Assembly: GCA_903884065.1 (NCBI GenBank)
Contig: CAISDL010000093.1
Location: 1 to 51,721, forward strand
Source of the DNA: an uncultured Actinomycetes bacterium
GTDB lineage: Bacteria > Actinomycetota > Actinomycetes > Mycobacteriales > Mycobacteriaceae
DNA: 51,721 nucleotides
Reading direction: 5' to 3'
Part shown: positions 38,195 through 46,981 of the stretch, piece after piece
How the letters are laid out: the number at the start of each line of letters is the position of its first letter
How positions within the stretch are numbered: position 1 is the first letter of the stretch
Notes under the pieces: generated by a model
Databases searched by the model: none
What the model saw: the letters and a program-made list of their open reading frames with translations, nothing else
What the model was told of the DNA's origin: nothing
Position numbers and translations under genes: made by a program

Positions 38195-39613
38195 TCAGGA
38201 GTCGAAGCCCAGGCCCATCCGGTCGAGGGTCCGCAGGAACGCGTTGCGCCGTCCCCCGTGGTGGTCGGCCCGATCCAGCGACCACCGGGTGGCCTGGATG
38301 CCGACGCTGGCGACGGGCTCCGGCGGGAACGGCAGCGGCTTGCGGCGCACCATCTCCAGTTGCGTCCGCTCGGTCGGGCGCCCATCCAGCAGGTCCAGAC
38401 ACACGTCCGCGGCGAAGCGCGTCGCGCCCACCCCCAGTCCGGTGAACCCGTTGACGTAGGCGATGCGGCCCCGTCCGGCCAGCCCCCAGTGCGCACAGAA
38501 CCGGGTGTTGGTGTCGATCGGGCCGGCCCAGCGGTGGGTGAACCGGACGTCTTCGAGTTGCGGGAAGGTGATGAAGAAGTGTGCCGCCAGCTTGCGGTAG
38601 GACTCAGGGCGGTCTTCACGGGTGGGGTCCAGGCGCCGCCCGTAGTAGTAGACGGCGTCGTAGCCGCCCCAGAGGATGCGGTTGTCGGCCGACAACCGGT
38701 AGTAGTGGAACTGGTTGGCGCTGTCGCCCACGCCCTGGCGTCCGCGCCAGCCGATGCTGTCGAGCTGGGCCGCGGTCAGCGGTTCGGTACCCAGCACGTA
38801 GTCGTAGACCGGCACGGTACGCAGCCGGTTGCGGCGGATCAGGCTGGGAAAGACGTTGGTCGCCAGCACGACTCGCTGCGCGCGGATGGTCGCGGTGTCG
38901 GTGGCCACCTCCACCTGGGCGCCGTCACGGCGGACGGCCCGCGCGGGGGTGTGCTCGTAGATCTCGACGCCGTTCTCCGCGCAGACGCGCGCCAGCTCGA
39001 ACACCAGCCGACCGGGGTCGACGATCGCGCAGCTATCCGCGGCGAACAGTCCCGCCAGGTAGGTGGGCGAGTTGACCTGTGCCCGAACGGCCTCGGCATC
39101 GAGGAAAACGCCCTCTCCCTCGTGCGCCCCTTCGCGCAGCCAATCCACCTGGTGCGGTTCGGTGGCGACGCCGAGCATGCCGGCGCGCTCCCAGTCGACC
39201 TTCATGCCGTAGGCCTCGATATCGGCCTGCATACCCTCGAGATTGGCCATACCGAGTCGCTCGAGCTGAGCGTATTCGCCTGGCCAGCGGGCCTTTCCGT
39301 TCGCCGATCCATGGGTGAGGCTGGCGTCGACGAAACCACCGTTCCGGCCCGAGGCAGCCCACCCGAGCCGCTCGCCTTCGATGAGCACCACCTTGGCGCC
39401 CGGATTGCGTTCGACGGCGTGCAGTGCCGTCCACAGCCCGGTGTAGCCGCCGCCCACCACCAGCAGATCGCAGTTCAACGCCCCGGGTAGCGTCGGGAAC
39501 TCCGGTCGCTCCCCGACCACGGCTGGGTCGAGCCACATCGAACCCATGACCGCCGGCGCCAGCGCCGAGGCGACCAGGCGGGGATCGACGGGTCTGTCAA
39601 AGACTGTCTGCAC
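38195..39613 (-). CDS. FAD-dependent amine/amino-acid oxidase (DAO family, PuuB-like)
   Basis: This 472-residue DAO-fold protein has the FAD motif CDLLVVGGGYTGLWTALHAVE at about residues 48-68, then ERLGWAASGRNGGFVDA, a motif typical of gamma-glutamylputrescine oxidase and related enzymes. The C-terminal FAD contact is YVNGFTGLGVGATRFAADVC near residue 410. The substrate (polyamine, sarcosine-like or amino acid) is not determined. It starts 21 bp after the antiporter gene on the same strand and is likely the last gene of an operon with the antiporter, its regulator and the hydroxylase. No puuA/C/D genes are nearby. Confidence 0.85.
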   Translation of the reverse strand: MQTVFDRPVDPRLVASALAPAVMGSMWLDPAVVGERPEFPTLPGALNCDLLVVGGGYTGLWTALHAVERNPGAKVVLIEGERLGWAASGRNGGFVDASLTHGSANGKARWPGEYAQLERLGMANLEGMQADIEAYGMKVDWERAGMLGVATEPHQVDWLREGAHEGEGVFLDAEAVRAQVNSPTYLAGLFAADSCAIVDPGRLVFELARVCAENGVEIYEHTPARAVRRDGAQVEVATDTATIRAQRVVLATNVFPSLIRRNRLRTVPVYDYVLGTEPLTAAQLDSIGWRGRQGVGDSANQFHYYRLSADNRILWGGYDAVYYYGRRLDPTREDRPESYRKLAAHFFITFPQLEDVRFTHRWAGPIDTNTRFCAHWGLAGRGRIAYVNGFTGLGVGATRFAADVCLDLLDGRPTERTQLEMVRRKPLPFPPEPVASVGIQATRWSLDRADHHGGRRNAFLRTLDRMGLGFDS

Positions 39614-39634
39614 GAGCCCTCATGGTGCCAGGAC

Positions 39635-40759
39635 TCACCGGGCGAAGCGAGTCAGCACCGGGCCGACGATCGCCAGGATGAACACATAGGGGGTGGCGAC
39701 GGTGCTGAGGTTCGCCACGCTGGCACCGGCCAGCCCGATGATCACCAGCGAGAACTCGCCGCGCGCGATCAACGCCGTACCGGCCCGGCGTTGCCCGGCC
39801 CTGGCGGCGCCCTCCCGGCGAGCCGCGTACGCCCCGGTGAGGACCTTCGTCGCGGCGGTGACGGCGGCCAACCCGAGGGCGAAGGGCAGCATCGGCAGCA
39901 GATCGGCCGGGGCGACGGCCAGCCCGATGGACACGAAGAACACCGCCGCGAAGAGGTCGCGCAGCGGGGTCAGGACTGCCCGGGCCCGGTCGGCGACCGC
40001 TCCGGTCAGGGTCAGACCGACCAGGAAGGCTCCCACCGCCGCCGAGGCGTGCAGGTGCTCGGCTGCAGCCGCCACGATCAGGGTCAGCCCCAGAATCCGC
40101 AGCAACAGCTGTTCGTCTTCGGGGTGCCCGAGCACCCGGCCGACGTGATGACCCCAGCGGAACGACACCACGAACGCCAGCCCGAGCGCGCCGAGCGCTA
40201 CCGCGGTCCACAGCGCCGCCTCGGCGAACGTGCCCCCGGACGCCAGGACCGTGAGCACCGGCAAGTAGGCCGCCATGGCGAAATCCTCGAGAACCAGGAC
40301 CGACAGCACCGCCGGGGTCTCCCGGTTGCCGAGGCGGTTCAGGTCACCGAGCAGTCGCGCGATCACTCCCGACGACGAGATGTAGGTGATGCCGGCCATC
40401 GCCAGCATGCCCACCACGTCCATACCCAGCAGCCAGCCGGCGATGACCCCGGGAAGGGCATTGAGCACGAGATCCACTCCCGCCGAGGGCAGGTGGCGGC
40501 GCAGCGACTCGGAGAACTCCCGCACAGAGAACTCCAGACCGAGGGTGAGCAGCAACAGCACCACCCCGATCGAGGCACCGGTCTCGACGAACTCCGCTGC
40601 GGCCGCCACAGGTGCGACACCGCCGGTGCCCAGGAACAGCCCGGTCAGCAGATACAGGGGAATCGGCGAGAGCCCGTAGCGGCGGGCCGCCGAACCCAGC
40701 ACCGTGAGCACGACGAGGATGGCACCCAGCTCGAAGAGCAGTGGCGCCGAAACCGCCAT
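39635..40759 (-). CDS. CPA2-family K+/H+ antiporter subunit (KhtU-like)
   Basis: This 374-residue membrane protein has about 11 hydrophobic segments of the Na+/H+-exchanger CPA2 fold. Features are LLLLTLGLEFSVREFSESLRR near residue 70, AGITYISSSGVIARLLGDL near 122, and LVLEDFAMAAYLPVL near 151 with a membrane-embedded acidic pair. It lacks its own nucleotide-binding domain; the RCK_C protein encoded 2 bp upstream would supply regulation. This two-gene plan is that of Bacillus KhtTU. It should move K+ out against protons. Confidence 0.88.
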   Translation of the reverse strand: MAVSAPLLFELGAILVVLTVLGSAARRYGLSPIPLYLLTGLFLGTGGVAPVAAAAEFVETGASIGVVLLLLTLGLEFSVREFSESLRRHLPSAGVDLVLNALPGVIAGWLLGMDVVGMLAMAGITYISSSGVIARLLGDLNRLGNRETPAVLSVLVLEDFAMAAYLPVLTVLASGGTFAEAALWTAVALGALGLAFVVSFRWGHHVGRVLGHPEDEQLLLRILGLTLIVAAAAEHLHASAAVGAFLVGLTLTGAVADRARAVLTPLRDLFAAVFFVSIGLAVAPADLLPMLPFALGLAAVTAATKVLTGAYAARREGAARAGQRRAGTALIARGEFSLVIIGLAGASVANLSTVATPYVFILAIVGPVLTRFAR

Positions 40760-40761
40760 GC

Positions 40762-41247
40762 TCAGACCTGGTCGACGAGCTGCCGAACCGCGGCGATACC
40801 GTCGTCCGTCCCGATCGCCACCAGAACGTCGCCGGCATGCAGAAGCTCCTCGGGCCCCGGCGAGGCCAGTACCTGATCCGCCCGGACGATGGCGACTATC
40901 GACGCACCCGTGCGAGTCCGTGCCCGGGTCTCGCCCAGCGGCCGACCGTCATAACGTGACCCCGCGGTGACCATGACCTGGCCGGCACTGAGCCCCGGGA
41001 CCTCCTTGGTGAGGTCGGCATATCCCTCGACCATCCGTGGCGCACCCAGGATCTGGGCCAGCGCATCGGCTTCCCGCTCGGTCAGCCGGAATATCCGCCG
41101 GGCACTGTCGGGATCGCGGGGCACGGCACAGACGAAGACCTCGAAGTCCCCGCCGCGGCGCGCGATCACGGCGATGCGCTCGCCATCCCGGTTCTCGAAC
41201 TCGTAGCGCAGCCCCACCCCCGGTAGCAGGGTCTCCTTGACGTCCAT
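40762..41247 (-). CDS. RCK_C (TrkA_C) regulatory subunit of the K+/H+ antiporter (KhtT-like)
   Basis: This is a 161-residue soluble protein. The N-terminal domain (about 1-70) has GVGLRYEFENRDGERIAVIAR, typical of KhtT. The C-terminal TrkA_C domain (about 85-161) has GLSAGQVMVTAGSRYDGRPL and HAGDVLVAIGTDDGI. In KhtTU this subunit binds cyclic di-AMP and senses pH; that ligand is a family expectation here. Only 2 bp separate it from the antiporter gene downstream and 4 bp from the hydroxylase gene upstream, so all are co-transcribed. Confidence 0.87.
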   Translation of the reverse strand: MDVKETLLPGVGLRYEFENRDGERIAVIARRGGDFEVFVCAVPRDPDSARRIFRLTEREADALAQILGAPRMVEGYADLTKEVPGLSAGQVMVTAGSRYDGRPLGETRARTRTGASIVAIVRADQVLASPGPEELLHAGDVLVAIGTDDGIAAVRQLVDQV

Positions 41248-41251
41248 CCGC

Positions 41252-42190
41252 CTAGCTTGCCGTAGTCACCCGGGCCGGTGCGGCGGATCGGGACGGCTCC
41301 CAACCGGGCGGGCCGAAGATGTAGCCGAGCCTGTCCCGCCAGCCGGTGGCCGAGCGGACGTCGCGGGCGATCGACACGTACTCATGCGTTTCCAGTGACC
41401 AGATGTTGAAGGTGTTGACCGGCTTGGTCAATCCGTAGTGGGGCCGGAACAGTTCGGGCTGGAAGCTGCCGAACAGCCGATCCCAGATGATCAGGATGCC
41501 GCCGTAGTTGCGGTCCAGGTACTGCGGGTCCATGCCGTGGTGGACCCTGTGGTGCGACGGCGTGTTGAAGACGAACTCGATGGGCCTCGGCAGGGTGCCG
41601 ATGCGCTCGGTGTGGATCCAGAACTGGTAGATCAGGCTGATCGAGAAGCTGGTGAACACCATCCACGGCGGAACGCCCAAGAGCGGCAACGGCATCCACA
41701 TGATCAACTCGCCGCTGTTGTTCCACTTCTGCCGCAGCGCGGTGGCGAAGTTGAAGTACCGGCTGGAGTGGTGGGCCTGGTGGGTGGCCCAGATCAGCCG
41801 GACCCGGTGGGCGATCCGGTGGTAGGCGTAGAACAGCACGTCGACACCGACGAGGGCGATCACCCAGGTGTACCAGTCCCGCGCCGACAGATGCCAGGGC
41901 GCGACGTAGGCGTACAGCGCCGCATAGCCCAGCAGTCCCAGGAACTTCCAGACTCCCATCGTGGCCACCGACACCAGGCCCATCAGGATCGACGCGCGGG
42001 CGTCGGGGCTCAGATAGGCGCCGCGGGCCGGCCTGTCCGGATCGGCCCCCGCTTCGGGATCCAGGTCCTCGAGTTTGCGTGCGGCGGCCCACTCGATGCT
42101 GAGCAGCAACAGGAAGAACGGGACGGCGAAGAGCACGGGATCGCGCATCGGCGCCGGAAGTACAGACAGCATGTCCGCGAGTCGATCCAC
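41252..42190 (-). CDS. Fatty acid hydroxylase/sterol desaturase superfamily protein (Rv1814/Erg3-like)
   Basis: This 312-residue membrane protein has hydrophobic segments near residues 15-35, 70-90 and 110-130. The His motifs of the di-iron site are present: YHRIAHR near 143, HQAHHS near 158 and HHRVHHG near 234, plus a further His near the C-terminus. Such enzymes hydroxylate or desaturate lipids or sterols with O2. The M. tuberculosis relative Rv1814 is called erg3, but a sterol substrate is not proven. It is the first gene of the minus-strand operon, and its GTG start faces an SMR gene 48 bp away. Confidence 0.9.
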   Translation of the reverse strand: MDRLADMLSVLPAPMRDPVLFAVPFFLLLLSIEWAAARKLEDLDPEAGADPDRPARGAYLSPDARASILMGLVSVATMGVWKFLGLLGYAALYAYVAPWHLSARDWYTWVIALVGVDVLFYAYHRIAHRVRLIWATHQAHHSSRYFNFATALRQKWNNSGELIMWMPLPLLGVPPWMVFTSFSISLIYQFWIHTERIGTLPRPIEFVFNTPSHHRVHHGMDPQYLDRNYGGILIIWDRLFGSFQPELFRPHYGLTKPVNTFNIWSLETHEYVSIARDVRSATGWRDRLGYIFGPPGWEPSRSAAPARVTTAS

Positions 42191-42238
42191 TTCACACCTC
42201 CCCCAGCGGAGTTTAGTCGGCCGATATCGTCGTCACCC

Positions 42239-42568
42239 ATGCGGAGATGGGCGCTGTTGACCGGCGCGATCCTCACTGAGGTCGTCGCAACGCTGTCGCT
42301 GCGAGCCTTTCAGGATCAGCGGGCCTGGCTGCTGCTGGTCATCGCCGGGTACACGACGTCGTTCTTCCTGCTCACCAGGGTGCTGCGCGCCGGGGTACCG
42401 GTGGGTGTCGCCTACGGGATCTGGGGCGCGTCTGGCACCGCGATCACCGCCGTGGTCGCCTCGATCATCTTCGGCGACCCCTTCACCGTCCCGATCATCG
42501 CCGGGATCGGGCTGATCATCGCCGGGGTGCTGATGGTCGAGTTCGGCTCGCATCCGGCCAACTCATGA
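42239..42568 (+). CDS. Small multidrug resistance (SMR) transporter subunit 1
   Basis: This 109-residue protein has four TM helices. The essential Glu is Glu14 in TGAILTEVVATLSLRAF, and GVAYGIWGASGTA near residue 58 carries the conserved Tyr/Trp of the drug-binding site. The ATG at 42239 was chosen because it places Glu14 at its usual position; the open frame upstream is antisense to the hydroxylase gene. Its end overlaps the next SMR gene (ATGA), so the pair probably works as a heterodimer, like EbrAB. Confidence 0.9.
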   Translation: MRRWALLTGAILTEVVATLSLRAFQDQRAWLLLVIAGYTTSFFLLTRVLRAGVPVGVAYGIWGASGTAITAVVASIIFGDPFTVPIIAGIGLIIAGVLMVEFGSHPANS

Positions 42569-42891
42569 TGTGGCTGACGCTGGCCGGCGGCATCCTTCTG
42601 GAAGTGGTGTCCACCTTGGGCATGCGCGCCTCGGACGGATTCCGGAAAAAAGTGTGGATCGCCCCGGTGGTCATGGGGTACGTCGCCTCCTTCGCCCTGA
42701 TCTCGTGGACCCTGTCGCTGGGCATGCCGGTGGGCATCGCCTACGGCGTGTGGTCGGCCTGCGGGGTGGCACTGGTCGCACTGCTGGCCAAGGTGCTGTT
42801 CGGCGAACCGCTGACGCCGATGATGATGGGCGGCATCGCCCTGATCATCGCCGGAGTGCTGACCATCGAGTTGTCCGGCTCGGTCGGTTGA
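42565..42891 (+). CDS. SMR transporter subunit 2
   Basis: This 108-residue four-TM protein has the essential Glu at residue 13 (LAGGILLEVVSTLGMRASDG) and GIAYGVWSACGVA near residue 56. It starts inside the stop of the first SMR gene (4-bp overlap). Paired SMR genes usually encode two subunits with opposite membrane orientation, exporting cationic drugs, guanidinium or polyamines in exchange for protons. The substrate is not shown by sequence. Confidence 0.9.
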   Translation: MMWLTLAGGILLEVVSTLGMRASDGFRKKVWIAPVVMGYVASFALISWTLSLGMPVGIAYGVWSACGVALVALLAKVLFGEPLTPMMMGGIALIIAGVLTIELSGSVG

Positions 42892-42929
42892 TCGCCGATT
42901 CTCGGCGACGATCCGCCTGAGCTAGCAAG

Positions 42930-45068
42930 ATGGTCGGCATGGCTGAACCGTGGCTGACCGCATTGGCCGACCGGCTGGGGGTCGCGTGCGCCTACCACGA
43001 CTGGACCGGGAACTTCTTGACGGTCGAGCGGGGGACGGTGGTCGCCGTGCTGGCCGCCCTGGGCATGCCCGCCGACACCGAAGAAGACTGTGCCGCATCG
43101 CTTCTGGAGCTGGATCGACGACACTGGGCGCGGGCGCTGCCGCCGACGATCGTCGCGCGTTCGGGTGCCGAGGCCTCGTTCTGGGTGCACGTGACCCACG
43201 GCGACCCGGCACACGTCTGGGTGCGACTGGAGGACGGCACCGTCCGCAGCGGCATCCGTCAGGCTGACAACTTCACCCCGCCGTTCGACCTCGACGGCAC
43301 TCTCGTCGGTGAGGCGACCTTCGTGCTGCCCGCCGATCTTCCACTCGGGTACCACCGGGTTAACCTGCGCTCGGGCGATCGCGAATTCGACGCTCCCCTG
43401 ATCGTCACACCGGCCTGGCTGGGACTGCCGCCGCGGATGGGTGCCCGCCGGGCGTGGGGGCTGGCCACCCAGCTCTACAGCGTGCGGTCCCAGGGCTCGT
43501 GGGGCTTCGGCGACCTGGCCGACCTCACCGACCTGGCGGTGTGGGCCGCTGCCCGGCACGGGGCCGACTACGTTCTGGTCAATCCGTTGCATGCGGCCTC
43601 GCCCACCGCACCCATGGAGCCCTCCCCCTACCTGCCGACCTCCCGCCGCTTCGTCAATCCGCTGTACCTGCGGGTCGAAGCGATACCCGAGTTCGCCTGG
43701 CTGGCCAAGCGCGACCGGGTGCACACCCGCCGGAAGGCGGTCCAGTCCAGGGCCTCGAAGTCGGCCGTCATCGATCGCGACGGGGTCTGGGCGGCCAAGC
43801 GGAAGGCGCTGAACCTGGTGTACCGGGTTCCTCGATCGGCGGGACGCGAGCTGGCGTTCGAGGCTTTCAAGGAGCGGGAGGGCACCGCACTGGACGATTT
43901 CGCCACCTGGTGTTCGCTGGCGGAGAAACACGGCGGCGACTGGCGCCAGTGGCCGAAGAGTCTTCAGCACCCGGCCAACCCGGCGGTCGCCGAGTTCGCC
44001 CACCGGCACGAGCGCGCGGTGGACTTCCACCGCTGGATGCAGTGGCAGCTCGATGACCAGTTGGCCCACGCCCAGTCCGAGGCCCTGCGCGCCGGAATGA
44101 CGCTGGGGATCATGCACGACCTCGCCGTCGGTGTTCACCCGTCGGGCGCCGACGCCTGGTCGCTGCAGGAGGTGCTGGCGCTCGGCGTCACCGCGGGCGC
44201 CCCGCCCGATGAGTTCAACCAGCTGGGACAGGACTGGTCGCAACCCCCGTGGCGACCCGATCGGCTCGAAGAACTCGGCTACCAACCGTTTCGGGCTCTC
44301 ATCGCGGCGGTGCTCCGGCACGCCGGCGGTGTGCGGATCGACCACGTCATCGGACTGTTCCGGCTGTGGTGGATTCCCGACGGCGCACCGCCGACCCAGG
44401 GCACCTATGTGCGCTACAACCATGACGCGATGATCGGGATCGTGGCGCTGGAAGCGCACCGCGCCGGTGCGGTGGTGGTCGGCGAGGACTTGGGCACCGT
44501 CGAGCCGTGGGTGCGCGACTACCTGCGTGACCGGGGCGTGCTCGGCACGTCGATCCTGTGGTTCGAGATCGATCCCGGCAGTCGCGGTCCGCTGGCAGCC
44601 GAACAGTGGCGCGAGCTGTGCCTGTCCTCGGTGACCACCCACGACCTGCCGCCGACGCCGGGATACCTCGACGGTGAGCACGTGCGTCTGCGCGGCGAAC
44701 TGGGCCTGCTCACCCGGCCGGCCGAGGAGGAACTGGCCGACGACCGGGTCCAACAGGAGGCCTGGCTGGCCGAGCTGCGCCGGGTCGGGCTGTTGGCGGG
44801 AGATGCCGACGAGGAGGACGTGACCCTCGGGCTGTACCGGTATCTGGGCCGCACCCGCTCGCGACTTCTGGCGTTGGCGCTCACCGACGCGGTCGGCGAG
44901 CACCGCACCCAGAACCAGCCGGGCACCACCGACGAGTACCCGAACTGGCGGGTGCCGTTGGCCGGGCCGGGCGGCGCCCCGCTGTTGCTGGAGGACGTGT
45001 TCGCCGACCGGCGCGCGGCGGCCCTGGCCGACGCGCTGCGGGCGGCGACCGACCCCGGATTCCGCTGA
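42930..45068 (+). CDS. malQ: 4-alpha-glucanotransferase (amylomaltase, GH77)
   Basis: This 712-residue enzyme transfers alpha-1,4-glucan segments in glycogen and maltodextrin metabolism. An N-terminal beta-rich domain of about 170 residues precedes the GH77 barrel, as in the long actinobacterial MalQ type. Catalytic signatures are GVRIDHVIGLFRLWW (nucleophile Asp, about residue 470), VVGEDLGTVEPWV (acid/base Glu, about 518) and SVTTHDLPPTPGYLDG (third Asp, about 570). ATG 42930 or ATG 42939 may be the start; neither has a clear ribosome site. It corresponds to Rv1781c, which marks a break from the Rv18xx order to its left. Confidence 0.95.
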   Translation: MVGMAEPWLTALADRLGVACAYHDWTGNFLTVERGTVVAVLAALGMPADTEEDCAASLLELDRRHWARALPPTIVARSGAEASFWVHVTHGDPAHVWVRLEDGTVRSGIRQADNFTPPFDLDGTLVGEATFVLPADLPLGYHRVNLRSGDREFDAPLIVTPAWLGLPPRMGARRAWGLATQLYSVRSQGSWGFGDLADLTDLAVWAAARHGADYVLVNPLHAASPTAPMEPSPYLPTSRRFVNPLYLRVEAIPEFAWLAKRDRVHTRRKAVQSRASKSAVIDRDGVWAAKRKALNLVYRVPRSAGRELAFEAFKEREGTALDDFATWCSLAEKHGGDWRQWPKSLQHPANPAVAEFAHRHERAVDFHRWMQWQLDDQLAHAQSEALRAGMTLGIMHDLAVGVHPSGADAWSLQEVLALGVTAGAPPDEFNQLGQDWSQPPWRPDRLEELGYQPFRALIAAVLRHAGGVRIDHVIGLFRLWWIPDGAPPTQGTYVRYNHDAMIGIVALEAHRAGAVVVGEDLGTVEPWVRDYLRDRGVLGTSILWFEIDPGSRGPLAAEQWRELCLSSVTTHDLPPTPGYLDGEHVRLRGELGLLTRPAEEELADDRVQQEAWLAELRRVGLLAGDADEEDVTLGLYRYLGRTRSRLLALALTDAVGEHRTQNQPGTTDEYPNWRVPLAGPGGAPLLLEDVFADRRAAALADALRAATDPGFR

Positions 45069-45071
45069 GCG

Positions 45072-45536
45072 GTGCCGGTTCTCAGTGCGGGTCTGCTGCT
45101 GCATCGACGGGCGGGCGACGCGGTCGAGGTGCTGATCGGCCATCCCGGCGGCCCGTTCTGGGCCCGCAAGGACGACGGCGCCTGGTCGATCCCCAAGGGC
45201 GAGTACGACGCGGGCGAGGATCCGTGGGAGTCCGCGCGCCGGGAATTCGCCGAGGAACTGGGCTGCCCCGCGCCGGACGGGCCGCGCCGGGATCTCGGGA
45301 CGGTCACGCAGCCCAGCGGCAAGATGCTGACCGTGTTCGCGGTCGCCGCGGACCTCGACATCACCGATTTCCGCAGCAACACGTTCACCCTCGAGTGGCC
45401 GAAAGGCTCAGGGCGCCTTCAGGAATTCCCCGAATTGGACCGGGTGGCCTGGCTATCGACATCCGACGCGCACACCAAGCTGCTCACGGGACAACGGGTG
45501 TTCCTGGACCGACTGGCGGGCGCCGAACCGGGTTAG
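45072..45536 (+). CDS. Nudix hydrolase
   Basis: The protein has 154 residues. The Nudix box GEYDAGEDPWESARREFAEELG (about residues 41-62) is complete (Gx5Ex7REUxEExGU), so the metal-binding helix is intact. WSIPKG precedes it. The substrate cannot be read from the box; this subgroup with WSIPKGE resembles diadenosine-polyphosphate or NTP hydrolases. The GTG start lies 3 bp after malQ, and the stop overlaps the convergent channel gene stop by 4 bp. Confidence 0.9.
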   Translation: MPVLSAGLLLHRRAGDAVEVLIGHPGGPFWARKDDGAWSIPKGEYDAGEDPWESARREFAEELGCPAPDGPRRDLGTVTQPSGKMLTVFAVAADLDITDFRSNTFTLEWPKGSGRLQEFPELDRVAWLSTSDAHTKLLTGQRVFLDRLAGAEPG

Positions 45537-46981
45537 CCGATCGCCGTCTGCTCGCTGGCCGCGGCAAGTGCCTCCTTGGCGGCCTTGCGGCGCAAGTCGA
45601 TCACGTCACCGATCTGCCGGGCGAAGCGGTGGTCCACCCGCACCACCTGCTCCATGGCCTCCCGGCCCACCGCGATGATGGTGACGTCGGTGAGGGCGAC
45701 CATGCCGACGATCATGCGCTGGCGGGTCAGTGCCGTGGCCCCGAGGTAGTCGCCGACGCCGAGTGTTCCCAGCGGCAACTGCCGGCCGTCCTCGGCGCGG
45801 ATGAGCATCTGCACTTCGCCTTCGGTGATGAAGCCGACCGCGCTGGGGACGGTGTTGGGGTGCTGAACGATTTCACCTTCGGCATAGGGCAGGTAGCGGG
45901 CGTTGCCCGTCATCACCGTGTAGGCCTCCTCGTTGAGCCCGAGGGTCGTGGTGACGGTCCGCAGGTGCTCGGCGACATAGGCGTTCTTGCTCTTGGTGCC
46001 CGGCTTCGCGTTGTCGAGATGAAGACCGGCCCGCTGGGCCGCATACCAGGTTCGGTGCGTCATCAGCGCCACCGTGCCGTCGGCATCGGCCGGTGAGGTT
46101 ATCGGAATATTGATTCGGAACCGCTCGGTTTTGGGGAGCGTCGTGTGGGCCCCCAGTCCGGTGACCGGAGACGCCGAACCCGGCAGTTTCGTCGGCAACC
46201 CCTCGGCCACCGAGATCAACGTGCGCTTGACCAGTCCGGGCGGATCTTCGGCGGCGAAGTCGAAAAATGCCTTGGCCTTGAAGAACGGCGCGACGGTCTT
46301 GCTGAGGTTGACGAACGGATCGGCGGCCAGGGCCGCGTTCGGCACCACCCGGATGCCGTTCTCGGTGTCGATGTGCACCGCGCGCCAGTTCACCTCGACA
46401 ACCCGGCCTTTGCCGAACTTGGTATCGAGCCAGTCGCCGATGCGGAAGGGCTGTTCGAAGAGCAGCAGCAGACCGGAGATCACCGGTCCGACCGCGTTCT
46501 GCACGGCAAGGCCGATCACGATCGAGCCGACGCCCAGCGCGGCGACGACGCCGCCGAGGTTGGCGCCCCACACCCACGACAGCAGCAGGGCGAAGCCGAT
46601 GATCACCAACACCAGCCGGGCCATGTCCACGAAGATCCCGGGCAGGCGCTCCCGCCAGCTGCCGGACTGAGCGCCGCCGAACAGTGCCGCGTTGGCGCCG
46701 GACAACACCACCAGCATGACCAGGAAGCCGAAGACGGTGGCGGCGATCTTCGCCGAGGTGGCGTGCGTACCGGCTTCGCTGAGGTGCAGCTGATCGATCA
46801 GCAGGTATACCGCAAGCGCCGGCAACACCCAGTTCCGCAGCAGTGAAACAGGTTTGGCGAAGGCGCTGTTGCGGCGCACCAGGACGCTATGAACTTCATT
46901 GAGGATCACCAGCGCCAGTGGCAGGGCGACGACGACGATCAGCGCCGGCCAGAACCAGGGCTGTTGGGTGAGGGAGGTCAT
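45533..46981 (-). CDS. MscS-family channel with C-terminal cyclic-nucleotide-binding-like domain (Rv2434c-like)
   Basis: The protein has 482 residues. Several N-terminal TM helices (about 10-30, 45-62, 80-98, 118-140) precede the MscS pore helix (VVAALGVGSIVIGLAVQNAV, about 147-166) and beta domain (FRIGDWLDT to VVEVNWRAV). A cNMP-binding-like beta-roll (about 360-460) ends the protein: LPYAEGEIVQHPN to AVGREAMEQ. In its phosphate-binding cassette GDYLGATAL replaces GDxxGExAL (Ala415 for Glu), and the usual Arg of RSAT is not at its place (Met423, with Arg420/422 nearby). This is the bCNG-type layout. It is co-translated with the cyclase-like gene (4-bp ATGA overlap). Confidence 0.87.
   Translation of the reverse strand: MTSLTQQPWFWPALIVVVALPLALVILNEVHSVLVRRNSAFAKPVSLLRNWVLPALAVYLLIDQLHLSEAGTHATSAKIAATVFGFLVMLVVLSGANAALFGGAQSGSWRERLPGIFVDMARLVLVIIGFALLLSWVWGANLGGVVAALGVGSIVIGLAVQNAVGPVISGLLLLFEQPFRIGDWLDTKFGKGRVVEVNWRAVHIDTENGIRVVPNAALAADPFVNLSKTVAPFFKAKAFFDFAAEDPPGLVKRTLISVAEGLPTKLPGSASPVTGLGAHTTLPKTERFRINIPITSPADADGTVALMTHRTWYAAQRAGLHLDNAKPGTKSKNAYVAEHLRTVTTTLGLNEEAYTVMTGNARYLPYAEGEIVQHPNTVPSAVGFITEGEVQMLIRAEDGRQLPLGTLGVGDYLGATALTRQRMIVGMVALTDVTIIAVGREAMEQVVRVDHRFARQIGDVIDLRRKAAKEALAAASEQTAIG

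Noticed and set aside
42741..45143. 800-codon minus-strand frame opposite malQ
   Set aside because: Antisense shadow of malQ, whose catalytic motifs are intact on the plus strand.
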